Source: Prunella strophiata
Taxonomy: Eukaryota > Chordata > Aves > Passeriformes > Prunellidae
Direction of reading: 5' to 3'
Assembly (NCBI GenBank): GCA_036583965.1
Contig: JAZBQD010000014.1
Coordinates: 49,350,626 to 49,414,625, forward strand
Length of the DNA: 64,000 bases
The notes below the pieces were generated by a model. It ran no database searches, had not been told where the DNA came from, and saw nothing but the letters and a program-made list of their open reading frames with translations. This document shows positions 1 through 11,710 of this stretch, in pieces; position 1 is the first letter of the stretch, and each line of letters starts with the position of its first letter. The position numbers and the translations under genes are program-made.

Positions 1-674
1 ATGTTTGTTGCAGCTTTGAGTAGGAGGTGCAGTCTATTTTTCATGGTTTGTTTTGAAATGCACATCTTGTTTTCATGTTGTCTTTAAAATTCCCATGCCC
101 ACTTATCTTTACTTGAAAGAAAGCTGTTCATTTATGCAATAAGATATGATATGAGATGCATTTGAGGAAGATAATTGCACTTTTTTTGAAGTGTACCAGG
201 GCGTAAGACTGAAGGTCATTGTTTTCAGTAAAGATATTCTGGCTGCTCCAAAGTGATTAAAACAATTCTCTTGAATCTTAAATGTATGCTTTCTTTCTTT
301 TATGAACTGAAATGATATGGGAAAACAATCACATCCAGTTTTTCTGATGAGTCCCCTCTTTTGTGTATCTCTGCACATCCAAATTTTCTAAAGTGTAAGA
401 TAATGTCTCTCAGAAACACCCAATGCAGCATGTCTAGAAAGAACTTCATTCCCCAAAGGCATCACTGCTAGGAATGACGATTTATCAGAAAATATTTGCC
501 TGAAATTGTAGTGTTTTGCAGGGTCCTGAGAGTCTGAAGGTGTTCTCTGGAGGCACTAGCTTTTTTCATAGGTCTCTCCTGTGGGTTCAAACTTTCCAAA
601 AGAATCCTTGGCCCAAGGAGCTTCTAACAGAAATTAAGGCATAAATCACCTGACTATCTTGCTTTGGAGTAGAC

Positions 675-712
675 AAAAGGAAAAAAAAAGAAAAAAAAAA
701 AAAGAAAAAAAG
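675..712 (+). repeat. A-rich polypurine run
   Basis: This is an uninterrupted purine stretch of 38 bases made of A runs broken by single G residues. The complementary strand gives a short F-rich open frame that is not a gene. Confidence 0.9.
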
Positions 713-3700
713 TCCAATCTGTGGTATCTCTAGTATCTCTGAGGTAGCTCTAGTGAAATGCTTCAAACTCAACACATTACTGTTTCATTAGTGAAACTGT
801 TTTGCCTTTTTAAACTTATTTTCTTAGCTGTCATTCTCCAGATGTAATCATCACCCCTTTGTACTACTTTTTATTCTGTGATGATCTTTGTCCTTGGGAC
901 TGCAGCTGCTGACTCCACCTGTGCTCATGCAAATCACCAGTGCAGCTTAAGACACCTTTTGCTAATGTGATTTACTTTGCTTTATTTTACCCTTTTTAAG
1001 AAGAGGGTTAGATGGAACTATCACCAGTTTTAGACTACACTCTACCTGTCTTGATCCATGCATGCTATAAAACAACAGTTACATGGGAACCCAATACTGA
1101 AATCTGTGATGAAAATCCTAATCCCAAATCAAGGCACTGGAAAGCCAGACCTATTAAAGCTAAATTAATTTATCCTTTGATTTTTTTTCCTTAGTTCAAG
1201 AGTCAAATTACTGTGGGTGATTTGTCATCCATAAAGATATTTAATTTACATGAGTAAAATGAGTTTAAAGCTTAGTATTCTAGAAAGTCAAGGTTTTTTG
1301 AAACACAAAAGTATGAATTTAGAATGATCAAGAACTATTATGCTATGTCCTTCAGGAAGCTCCTGGTAGGTTATAAGATTCACATGCAATGCATTAGCAG
1401 ACCAATCCATATATAAATATATTACAGCATGTTCATATACATCTATATAACAGAAAGTATAATCTAGATTAGAATATTTCTCATTTAAAATATGTTACTG
1501 AATTTGCTAGTGGAGTTCTTAAGGTTTTTTGTTATTGTAATTCTTCATTATTATAGTTCTTAGACTACTCTTTTATACAGTAACAAAATTAAACATATTG
1601 CATTGTCATATTTGCTAGTGGTTCACATTCAGTCCTCTTCTTTCAAAAAACCAAAAGAGGTAAAAGTAAAATTAAATTATTTTTGTAAGCATTTAAGCCA
1701 GCATTCTTCTTTGCTTACTCTGCAATATTCAAGTAATTTGATTTACAAAGAATGTACATGTGCATATGCATTCCCTGTTTGCTTGTGTGTCAAAATGTAT
1801 ACACGTAAATAAATAAATATATGTTTATGTTTATCTCTGAAATTAATATTCATTAGTTAACATGATTTTCACTTTGACCCTACCATACTCATCATGTTGA
1901 TGAATGTTTTCATCACAAAGTCCCCTGAGTTTACATGGCAAGAGGACAATCAGAAGATTAGAATCATAGAGATGATGTAGTTGTAGTTCAGAAAGAATAT
2001 GTTCAGTATATATGTGGATGTCTTTATTACAGAATTCTAATACTTGATTTAACAATGAGAATATATCTTCAGGTTCAAATTTTAAATGTATGAATGCATT
2101 TACCATTTCTAGGAGCTATTTTCTTCTTTTTCTAGTGTATCTGAATTGTTATCAAGTGTAAAATTATCTTCCTCGTCCTTACTACTTAACCTAAATCAGA
2201 TGAGAAATATTTTCAATCTCCATAAATCAAAGTCCTTGTTGAGAATCAGGCTACTCTCCTAGTCAAGGGAAATGGGGATTTAGCACTATTTATTTTTCAC
2301 TTGGATGCTTAGATTTCTGTCCTACCAGCTCAGATGTTAAAACAGATTTGCAAGACTGACAAAAGTTTTGAGGCACCTTATTAAAACAGAGGCATTATCT
2401 TATGGCCAGAGATTCTAGAGAAGCTTTGTATTCATATTACAGAGTGGAAGAGACTAAAATTTAACTATATTGCTACAGAGGTTATTTATCTCTCAGTTGA
2501 AACTACACAGAAAACATTTTACTGTAATTTTTACTAATAACTTGGACATTACTAATAACTAAGCACATGGTTTAATGGCAAAAATGATGAGCAAATAGCC
2601 ATAACTCTCAAGAGAGAACGCTGATTATAAGAATAGGTGATAAACTGTGCAAAAGTTCTGATTAAAATATACCTTAGATGAGTATGCAAGTTTCTGTCTA
2701 TGCAGAGAGCCCCTAACATACTGAAGGTGTGCATTAATCAGCCCCTTCCCACATTTGATTTAGATTATTACTTTGCATTTTTAAGTCACCATTTTTATGC
2801 TTAAATAATGATCTCCCTCATAACTTACAAGTAGGCTCAGGAGACCCTTTTGTAAATGTGTAACATTTCAAAGGAATAGTTTGTTTATATATTAATGAGA
2901 TTAGCACAATTTGTGAGGGCTTTATGTTTTTCTCTCATTTTTGTCTTGTTATATGGTTAGATGTCTTCATTTGTTTTGCTTCATTTGTCAGGAGTTTTTT
3001 TTTGTCAAGTCAGCTTTTATTTGCACTGTCAATAGCGTGCCAAATCAACTTTATACTGGCAAAATTTAGCTGTGTCCTACTTGTCATGCACTGCAAGAGA
3101 ATACTATGCAGACTAGGGTAGAAGTGGCTATAGCCTGTGACTTTCAGAAATCAAAAGAAAAAGGAAAATCTGTCAATTACCCATCTCACTGGGACAATAA
3201 CACAGCTCAGCTAATGAATTTAGAGTATTCGGAGAGACATCACTGATTTACACTTCTTTTATACATCATATTTTTAGGACTGCCTTTTAAGTGTGCTATC
3301 ATATCCATCCTGTTCCCTAAACCCAACAGAGGTTTTTGCCATATTTTGTGAAAATGTGCTTTGCCTAGAGTATATCTTTTCCATGGGAAACATCTCTTCC
3401 AGATTGCAAAGACATTGTTTAGTAATAATTCAGAGAGATGTGTGGGAAGGTACTATGCCAACCTGCTTGAGATATTGCTCATTTGCTTTGATCATTTGCC
3501 TTTGATCAGCTGCAAATTTAGGCCCTGTTACTGGTAACGCTCATGGGTTTAATTCTCCTTTAGATAAAGGCTTGTAGCAGTAAGATCTTGAAGTTTTTTT
3601 TTCTCTTTTTATCCAAGACTGAAGGCTCTGATGTTCTTGGATGAGAAATGCTAGATAAAATCAAAAGATACGGGACCTTTTCCCCTATGAATTCCACTAG

Positions 3701-4104
3701 AAATTTCCTTCCTCTTACTCCTCCTCTTCCTTCCTCTTAACATTATTAGACAAGATGCCCAGGCTCTTTGCTAGCACCACACACAGTCTGAGTACATACT
3801 TCTCTTGCAATAGTTGTATGTGTCCATTCACCTAATCCAAAATGTGATTTTCATAAATCTGCAATTAGAGACACGTAGGAGGAGGTTTCTTAGTGCCAGT
3901 TTGGTACTTCCTATAAATTATCCCTCAGACAGGCACTTTCAAATTGTGCTGAAACTCTGATTAAAACCACAGGTTATTGTGTAATGGAAATAAACAAGAG
4001 ATGATAATGTCTTATGTGGCTGAGAAGAAACTAGTCTGCCACATCTCATCCCAAATTCTCTATAGATTGTTTCCATATCAGAGGGCATTTCTGGGAAGAA
4101 AAAC

Positions 4105-4165
4105 AAAAGGAAAAAAAAAAAAAGAAAAAAAAAGGGAAAAAAAAAAAAAAAGAGAGAGAAAAAAG
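4105..4165 (+). repeat. 61-base polypurine tract, A-rich with GA at its end
   Basis: Every base from 4105 to 4165 is a purine: A runs with scattered G, ending in a short (GA) stretch. It produces lysine/glutamate-rich and, on the other strand, phenylalanine-rich frames that are composition artefacts. Confidence 0.9.
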
Positions 4166-7100
4166 CTTTAAGACCACTGTGTGCTCGTTTCAAGGTGGGA
4201 ACTTGCAAATACCAAAAGCCCAGGAAGAACTGGAGACATCCTGATCTGATATTCTGTTTTAGGTGCATAAAAGAGCAATAGGAGCACATGTGCTATCACA
4301 AGTCCTGTGCAGAATAAAGCAGTATGCATACCTTTCAGGTTCATCAGAGATCATAATGAGACTTTAAGTCAATTAACCAGGGTATTTTGATGTAATTCTG
4401 AGGGATACACCCTTGCAAAATTAAAATACATGAAATTTACCCCTTTTGTTCCTACTGTACCAGCTGAATAGACACTTGAGTAAAAAACCAATTCGTATTT
4501 CTTTGCCTTGTTAAGGAGAAACAAAGTAAAACCAGCTGCAGAAATTACATATGATGCTTCTGAAAATTCCTGGCAATTCTTTTGAAGTTTTACAGTAGGA
4601 AGTTGAAATATATTTTGTCTGTTCTATTGCTGTTTGAAAGACAGCCACCACAAGGGAAGCCTGACTGGAAAGCAGGTGGTGACTGCTCTTGTTCTAAGTG
4701 ATCCCTGCTGCTTGTGCTTGGAGAGCCCTGCTACAGGTAGGAGGCCTGTCTGCTGACTTCTTTCCTTAACCAAAGTAGAAAATCTAATCTGAAATTCCAA
4801 GAAAATGGAAGTAGCAATTAGCTCAGAGTGTCTGGTCAAAGCTCTGTCAGTTTGCAACCAACCTGTGCTGCTTCCAAAGTCAGAGGAATACAAGTGGTGA
4901 AGCAGTTTGTGTATTTTGGCTGTCGCATTCAAACCTATAGGGGTATTTTGGAAGAAGAATATCAACTTGAAAGGTGATAGTTACAACCATCATCTTAAAC
5001 AAAATTAGGCTTTGAAAAGTCGACTATTTAAAGACAAAATTCTGAAATTTGCAGTTCAGTTGTTATTTTCATTTTAACATGTGGATGGGAAGGATGTAAA
5101 TCCATTAAAGGTATAGACTTGCTTCCTAAAGCAAACACCTTTGAAAAATGCTTGATATTACCTTAAATCATTATGCAAGAAATGTCAACAAGACTGGTGT
5201 TCAACAATTTTTTATCTAAATATACCCAAAAACAAGATGGAAATACATGGGAACTGTGGTGAAAATAAACCTAGAAAACTGTCATGATAGCTGTGCCATG
5301 GGACCCCAGAAGAATAATGGAAGTGGCAGCGCAAAGCCTCATTCTAGCTAATAGGACCATTCTGACCATTATTGACAAAAAAGAAGACTTCTGACACTGA
5401 AAAATGCCCAAATGTGAGTGATTCTGACAGGCTTTATTTACACAGCAAGCAGCATTTAGCAGTGCTGGAAAGACTCAGCTTCAGTGTTAGCCAGTTTCAA
5501 TTCATGTCCCTAATAAGAGTCTTTAAGTGCTATGAAAGTTGATAACATAACATTAAATAAAACAACTTAAAAGCTTGATAATCAATTTTAGAATTCTGTT
5601 GTAAAATGTCAGCTGATTCAGTTCATATTCAGGAACTCCACTGCATTTTATATTTTTACAAAATGTATCCCATCTTTGTATTTTGTGTATTAAGGTTTGG
5701 CAAATGTAAATATGCATGAGTTCTGAGCATATTTAAAACATAAAGGAAGGAAGTTACTTTTCTCTAGAAAATATCTTGTTTATAGTGGATGTTTATATAT
5801 GCATCCTACTTTTTTTTTTGTTTGGTACCACTTGAAATCTACAAACCTTTATTTTGTTTACAGATAACAAGCTGTTTCTTACATTTTATTTTATCCTGGT
5901 GACTTAATATCTTCTATTACAAAACACATTATGTCCATCTTCCTTTTGACACACCAAATAAGTATTTTATTCATCATTTGCTGTCGCAAATTCTCTTCTG
6001 TGTAAGTTTATCTAAGCTTGCATAAAGTAAAAATTATTACTGTAACTAGAAAACTGAGTATTGATTTAGAGATAAATATAGCTACATTTCTTCTAAACTT
6101 TTTTGAAAGATTAGTTGGCATACTGGGAATGATCAATATTATCCTCTTAAATAAGATAGCTGGGATGAAATGATGTTTGACAAGTTTGTTAGAAGGAGGA
6201 CAAAATTGCTGTAAAAGCTGTATTTCAGGACTATTTGGTATTCATAGACTATTTGGTTATTCTGTGTGTTGATTTTAAAGTGTTATCCAATTAGAATTTT
6301 TTCAGGAATAAACCTTTGATAGATCATAATTTTAAAGGAAATTGTCTTACTATGGACTAATACTTTATTCACCTTGGACTTGTCCTTTGTTTAATAAGTA
6401 TGTATCACATTTAATCATGCAAAAGAAATTCATTGTTCTATTCTCTTGATCAGTTTTGCTAAAAGGAGTTAGTGGGAGTTACTGTTTGGTGAGAATGATG
6501 ATTTGGACTTCTGTAAGGTATTTTGGATGGTATTTCCTTTTCTTAACTGAAAGAAATTAAGGTCTTCAGAGAAGCGTCATCTACCGCTTCATTGTAACAG
6601 AATAGTCTGTAAGCATTCAAAATTTAGTCATAGAAACAGTTCAATATCAATGCAAAACAGAAACAACAGCCAAAATTCTGGACTCTATTGATATGAGAAG
6701 GGGCTTGAAACTTGGGAAATAACCAAGGTAGGGCACTGACAGTTCAGTTCAGAAGTTGTAATACAGAGTAGCAGAAATCCTCCTGGCACAGGTTTTGAAT
6801 AGTTTTGGCACTGTATAGCTGGAGCACTGAATCAGAAATAGCCATGATGAAGCAAGCCATGGAGAATCCTTGCAGGATCTCTGTAAAAATATTTCTGAAA
6901 ATTAATGGTGCTGGAAATAGTCATCTTGGTGCCTGCTGTTACCCTCAAGCATCAAAATGCTAATGAAGGCCACCTCATTGATTGAATCTTCATGTGAGTT
7001 AAGCAGAGACCTCTTTACATGATTTCTAAAGCCCCACTTAAGTTTCTTCAGGCTCTGAATTGTGAAAAATAAATATGTATGCAGTGACAGCGAGGGACAT

Positions 7101-9515
7101 TAATCTCTTATTTGCTGGGAAATGGACCTGTTTGCTTGCTGAGTTAAGCAGTATGTGTAGAAAAGTGTGTGCTTGTTCTTCTGGCTCATCTGTTGTCCTC
7201 TTAACCCTAGAGAAAGTAGGAATATATGGGAGAGAAGGGGTGGGAAACAATTTTACCTGCAATCCAGGGAATCTATGACACTATGAGTATCACCTGCTGG
7301 TGAGACTTTTTCACTCCTCTGTGCCTCCTGGCAGGTTCAGACAGAGAGAAGAAGATGAGAAGAGAAGCCAGACGCCTAACTGCATAAAACGTTGTTCTCA
7401 TTTCAAACATGTGCAAAGCATCAGAGAATTGGGCTTTATTTTAAGGAACTAAAGGAATATTGTGTGAAAGGAGGGTGTCATTAAATCTGGTGATAATTAT
7501 AGACTGGAAATGTAAATTGTATTTCTCAAGCATTTTTTTTTCATTTAATTTCCATTGTAAATACTTCAAACAATGAAGCCACATTCACTGCATAGAATGT
7601 GTGACATGCAGTATGCTCTGCAACATCTGTCTGCACACATCACATTTCATTCACTAGCAGTTAAATAGTGTTTTTTAAATTATATTGGCTGACCATAACC
7701 TTCCCCTTCTAGTGAAAAGCATGGCACTAGGCATTGCCCAGCTGCAAGTTTCAGCTTTTAGTTTACCACTGTGCTGATTGAAATAATGTTCAGTTATACT
7801 GAAAAATGATATGCAAACCACATACTCAGATTACAGAGTAGATCACATGCTAATAATTGCATTATATGCTTCTCTATAGATTTGTGAGTAGGAATATTTT
7901 TCGAGAGAGTAAAGGTCATTTGCTTAACAATATTTGCTTTTATAGTAGATTGAGCAGCCATATTATTTCCATTGTATTCTGAAAGCACTGGCATGGGGCA
8001 CAGAGCCTCCTACACTTAACACTATGTCAAGATTAGCTATTGCAGATGTAGACTAACAGTTATTGCCCAGCAATGGCTCTTTGGAATATTTGAGGCTGGT
8101 GGCTAAGCTTTCAGTGCACATTGTCATACACTGGACCCATATATGAAAATACAAGCACGGCGAACATGATTGTGAGCAGTCTTGGCAGGACAGGAGATCC
8201 ACACTGGAGACCTGATGAAAACATGACAACATTTTTCTTGATGAAACTCATGTGTTGTTCTATGCAGGAGCAGCTAGATTCTCAAAGACAGTTTCTAACC
8301 ATTATCTCCATCCATTCTGTGCACCACTCTCTGTCCAGTCAGCATTATCTCTAGGCAAGTTCATTAGCTATGTATGCTGGGTTGAAGACCCAAATAAGGA
8401 TTTCTTATTGCTTAAATTTTCTTTTTTCTCAGAATACACTTGGGATATATCTCAGGTCTGGCAAGGTATTGCTGAAGCCAAAATCCTTTCCTACTGCAGG
8501 ATGTAACCTTTCAAAGAGATTTCAATGATTTCTAAAGAATCCAAAGTGTATGTCTCAATATGTACACTAAAGAATTAGAGGTCGTTATTTCCTGCCTGCT
8601 CCTTGGCTCCTGTTAAGCTGTAGAGGACACATGGCACTGAATTCAATAGCAGGAAAATCTGAACTTACATCAATATCAGACTCAACATCAAATAACATCT
8701 TATTTGTTGCTGAATGGTCTAAAACATAATTGCAAAGTACTCTTCTAATTAGTTATCTTTAAAATTTTGCCATTAGCATCTTACATTCAGCAGTTTTGTG
8801 AAGTGTAAAAAATGTAAAATAAGTGGATACTGTCTGGGGAAGCAGCTACTTTTTTCTAATCCTAAAAAAAAACCCCAGCTTGTAAGGGTCAATCTTTTAA
8901 AGTGTATGCTTCACTGAATGCAATTATTAATCATTTCCCTTCAGGAAAAATATTAAATTAAGTGTTAAAGTACAGATCTAAACAGTGTTAAGTGCCCAAA
9001 GCTACTGAGTTCATAGTTTCAGCTATATTTCAGTGTGAGATAATTGACCTTCCACAATGCAAATGTAGAGCTGGCACTGACTGATACAAAATGACTCATC
9101 CTGTCTCAGTATTTTATCTCCTTGCATTTATTTATTTATTTATTTCTGTGTCCATCCTCAGTTGCCATGAAGGTTTCTGTGGGTGTGCTTCAGATTGAGT
9201 CCTTAGCTTCCTACATTTTCAGTAAGCACACAGTTTTCAGGGTGCTTTTCTCTGATATGACACCAAATAATATGGTAAAGGCTTTTTTTTTTTTTTTTCC
9301 CTAATGACTTTACTACCTTCTAAGCCAGCTGAATTTATTGAGAAATAAAACTGTGATTACCTACATTCATAGGTAAATGAATGAAATCCTCAAACCATAT
9401 CAATCAGGCACAAAACCAAAAGGGAAATATGGTAACAATTTTTTTTTCTGTGCTTATGGTACTGAAAAAGACCTGTAATATTCATTCTAGTGTTTTATTA
9501 TTAAAGTGCTTTCTG

Positions 9516-9555
9516 TAATTACATTTTAATAAGTTGACTGACGTCACTAATTACA
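9516..9555. promoter_or_regulatory. Candidate enhancer core: full CRE between two TAATTACA motifs
   Basis: A perfect palindromic cAMP response element, TGACGTCA, occupies 9539-9546. It is followed two bases later by TAATTACA (9548-9555), and the same octamer lies upstream at 9516-9523. The full CRE is the known site of CREB/ATF dimers; TAATTA is the usual homeodomain core. The CpG inside the CRE is kept although the surroundings are CpG-poor. No promoter or transcript is visible nearby, so a distal element is the only reading I would offer, and chance cannot be excluded. Confidence 0.3.
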
Positions 9556-9994
9556 GATTATGGCTTTTCTGAAGCAATACCCAATTGCAGATGCCTTCTC
9601 AAAGTATCATGCTGATAACATCTAAACCAGAAGAGATACTGCTGGTTTGCTGATCAGAAACAGCAGATATGAAAAGCATTTTGAGTTGAAAGGAGACAAG
9701 GTGGTGCAACTGCTAGGATCTAAAGTAGTAGTGTCCATTATATTTACCTTAAATGTAGTGTCTTTGTGTAATTGTACATATAAATCTGTGTACATAAACA
9801 CATACAAATATCTACAGCTCTCCAAGTATGCATGTATGTGTTTATCTTTGTCCAACTAGTCTGACAAAGAGAGCTGCTCTGTTACTATCAAAATATGCTA
9901 GCATGAATTTGCATTGTTTTGTATCCCTGGCAGCATTTCACAGTGGAAGAAGTGTTGCTGAAAAACAGAGACTCTGAAACGTGTGATTAGGAAA

Positions 9995-10120
9995 GAAAGA
10001 GTGCTCTGGTGGGAAAGATTATGTTCTGTGTGATCAGAGATTACAGGTTGAATCATTACTCTTTCACAAGACAGATAACTTTAGACAAGTAAGTTATTCT
10101 TATCTTATACAATGGCAAAC
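9995..10120 (+). repeat. MIR (CORE-SINE) relic
   Basis: From 10046 the sequence follows the MIR order: a B-box-like GGTTGAATC, a 'ctctttcac' block matching the MIR 'ctctgccac', then 'ataactttagacaagtaagtta' in place of the MIR 'tgaccttgggcaagttactta'. The upstream 50 bases fit the degraded tRNA-derived head. Similarity is judged by eye against the remembered MIR consensus. Copies this worn are expected for an amniote-age SINE. Confidence 0.5.
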
Positions 10121-10130
10121 ACATACTTCA

Positions 10131-11070
10131 TGCGAAAAAATACTTTTATCCCAGCTTACAAGAAAATTATAAAAATGTCTAATTTTTTTCCATATACAAT
10201 GTGGTTTGTTTTTGGTTTTGGATAATTTGAAGGCTTCATTCTAAATATTGATGTGGATTTTCTACACATAGAATTCTCAAGTATATTCCAGACCGAATTA
10301 AAAATGTGAAAAACAACTTTTTACCCACAAAAAAAGCATTTCACCGTAGTGCTTTTAAAGGTAGCCACAGGAAGGGAGAGAGGTAGGAACTAAAAACAAT
10401 TCAGGATCTTTGTTTCTTCAGGATCAGAGTTTTTATTTAAAACCCATTTTTGATATCTAGGTCCAAGCCATCTTAGTGAAAACAGATTCTTATGTAATTA
10501 GTCATGCAACACAGAAAGTGGCATCTGAAGGGACTGATCACAGTTATTTACATCTGCTGCTGCCACCTCTCCTTCCATACAACAGCCTAACAGCAGAAGT
10601 CCTCAATGGGAACATGAGATGTTATTGTCCTGACCTTAAGTCAGTGACCTCTCCTGCAGAGACAGCAGGAGCTTCAATATGTGTCTCTGACATCAAGGAC
10701 TGGGTTGAAGGGCTGTAGAATCTCCTTCTCTGATGTAGTCATTTGATGTAGAAGAGTTCTGACAAATGACCTCCTTGAAGTCAATGACTTGAAATCCCAT
10801 TGTTCTGTATGTAAGGTGGCTGCACTGATGACCAGCACAGTTGTGTGTTCTGGACTTATTTCTGCTCTCTGATACGTACTCAGGTCTAGATGCAAGGAAT
10901 CAGTCCAAAGAAACCCAAATCTAATCCAGTAGATCCACGCAGAAAGTTCCAGTTTTGACAACAGGCATTTACATATCAGGTGATATTCTGCTGAGGAATA
11001 ACAATGGTGAACATATACAACCATTTTAACATTCTTGAATGTTAAATGTGGATAGCGTTCCCCAAAAGAG
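10131..11070. other. Unique DNA with a 138-codon minus-strand frame, nothing recognised
   Basis: No repeat family or gene is recognised. A minus-strand open frame of 138 codons (10674-11090) runs through this stretch, but its first codons come from the CR1 tail at 11071 and the rest resembles no family I know. I regard it as a chance frame. Confidence 0.5.
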
Positions 11071-11710
11071 TCATAGAACCAGAGAATCATAGAACCTGTA
11101 TTGGCAAAAGCACAGTCTAGACAAGATGGCCCAGCACCCTGTCCAGCTGGATCTTAAAATGTCCAGTGTTGGAGAATCCACCACTTCTGTGGGGAGATTA
11201 TTCCAATGGTTGATTGTTCTTACTGTGACAAATTTTCATCCTGTGTCCATTAAGAATTTCTTCAGGAGTAACTTATACCCATTACGACTCATCTTTTTCA
11301 TGTGACTCCTTGTAAAAAGGGAATCTCCATCTTCTTAGTAGCTACCCCTTAAATACAGAAACATGGTGCTAATCTTTTTTCAAGGCTGAACAAACCCAGC
11401 TCTGTCACCATTTCCTGTTCTGGCAGGCTTCCTGGTTTTTTGTTTCTCCTCTGTGGCCCTTCTCTTGACCCTCTCCAGCCTATCTACTTTTTTTTTTCTT
11501 TATAGTGGGGACCAAAACTTAAGAGAGTATTTGAGACTGTGGCCTGATAAGTGCTGTGCAGGGAGGGATAATGACTTTTCCTCTCAGCTGGTGATGCCCT
11601 TGTTGGTGTTGCCCTTGCAGCCCTGCATCCTGTTGGCTTCTTTGCTGCAGCATCACACTGTTCACTCACATTGAGCTTGTTGTCCACCAGGGTGTCTTCT
11701 TTTAACTTTT
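11071..11710 (-). mobile_element. CR1 LINE, 5'-truncated, old copy
   Basis: The plus strand opens with the antisense CR1 3' tail (tcatagaa...agaatcatagaacc) and continues through the antisense order of CR1 ORF2 C-terminal coding sequence and 3' UTR: 'gatggcccagcaccctgtccagctgg', 'aaggctgaacaaacccagctctgtc', 'tggggaccaaaacttaagagag', and the lysine/leucine-rich stretch ending near 'gagcttgttgtccaccag'. CR1 is the dominant non-LTR retrotransposon of birds; it inserts by target-primed reverse transcription and is usually 5'-truncated, as here. Many substitutions and stops show an old insertion. The left boundary is clear; the right boundary (5' end of the element) is approximate because similarity fades after about 11.7 kb. 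Confidence 0.88.

Larger units (their letters stand above)
1..9515. other. AT-rich unique DNA, no gene recognised
   Basis: I see no coding region, RNA gene or recognisable transposon in this stretch. Open frames here are 60-116 codons, without splice context or family resemblance, and are what AT-rich DNA yields by chance. The only structure I can point to is purine runs near 0.7 and 4.1 kb and a T16 run near 9.29 kb, listed separately where useful. CpG is rare throughout, as expected for methylated vertebrate non-genic DNA. Confidence 0.6.

Noticed and set aside
3939..4289. 116-codon and 64-codon frames rich in F or K
   Set aside because: Generated by the polypurine tract at 4105-4165.
10674..11090. 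138-codon minus-strand frame
   Set aside because: Its start lies in the CR1 tail and the rest resembles no known protein; no splice or promoter context.
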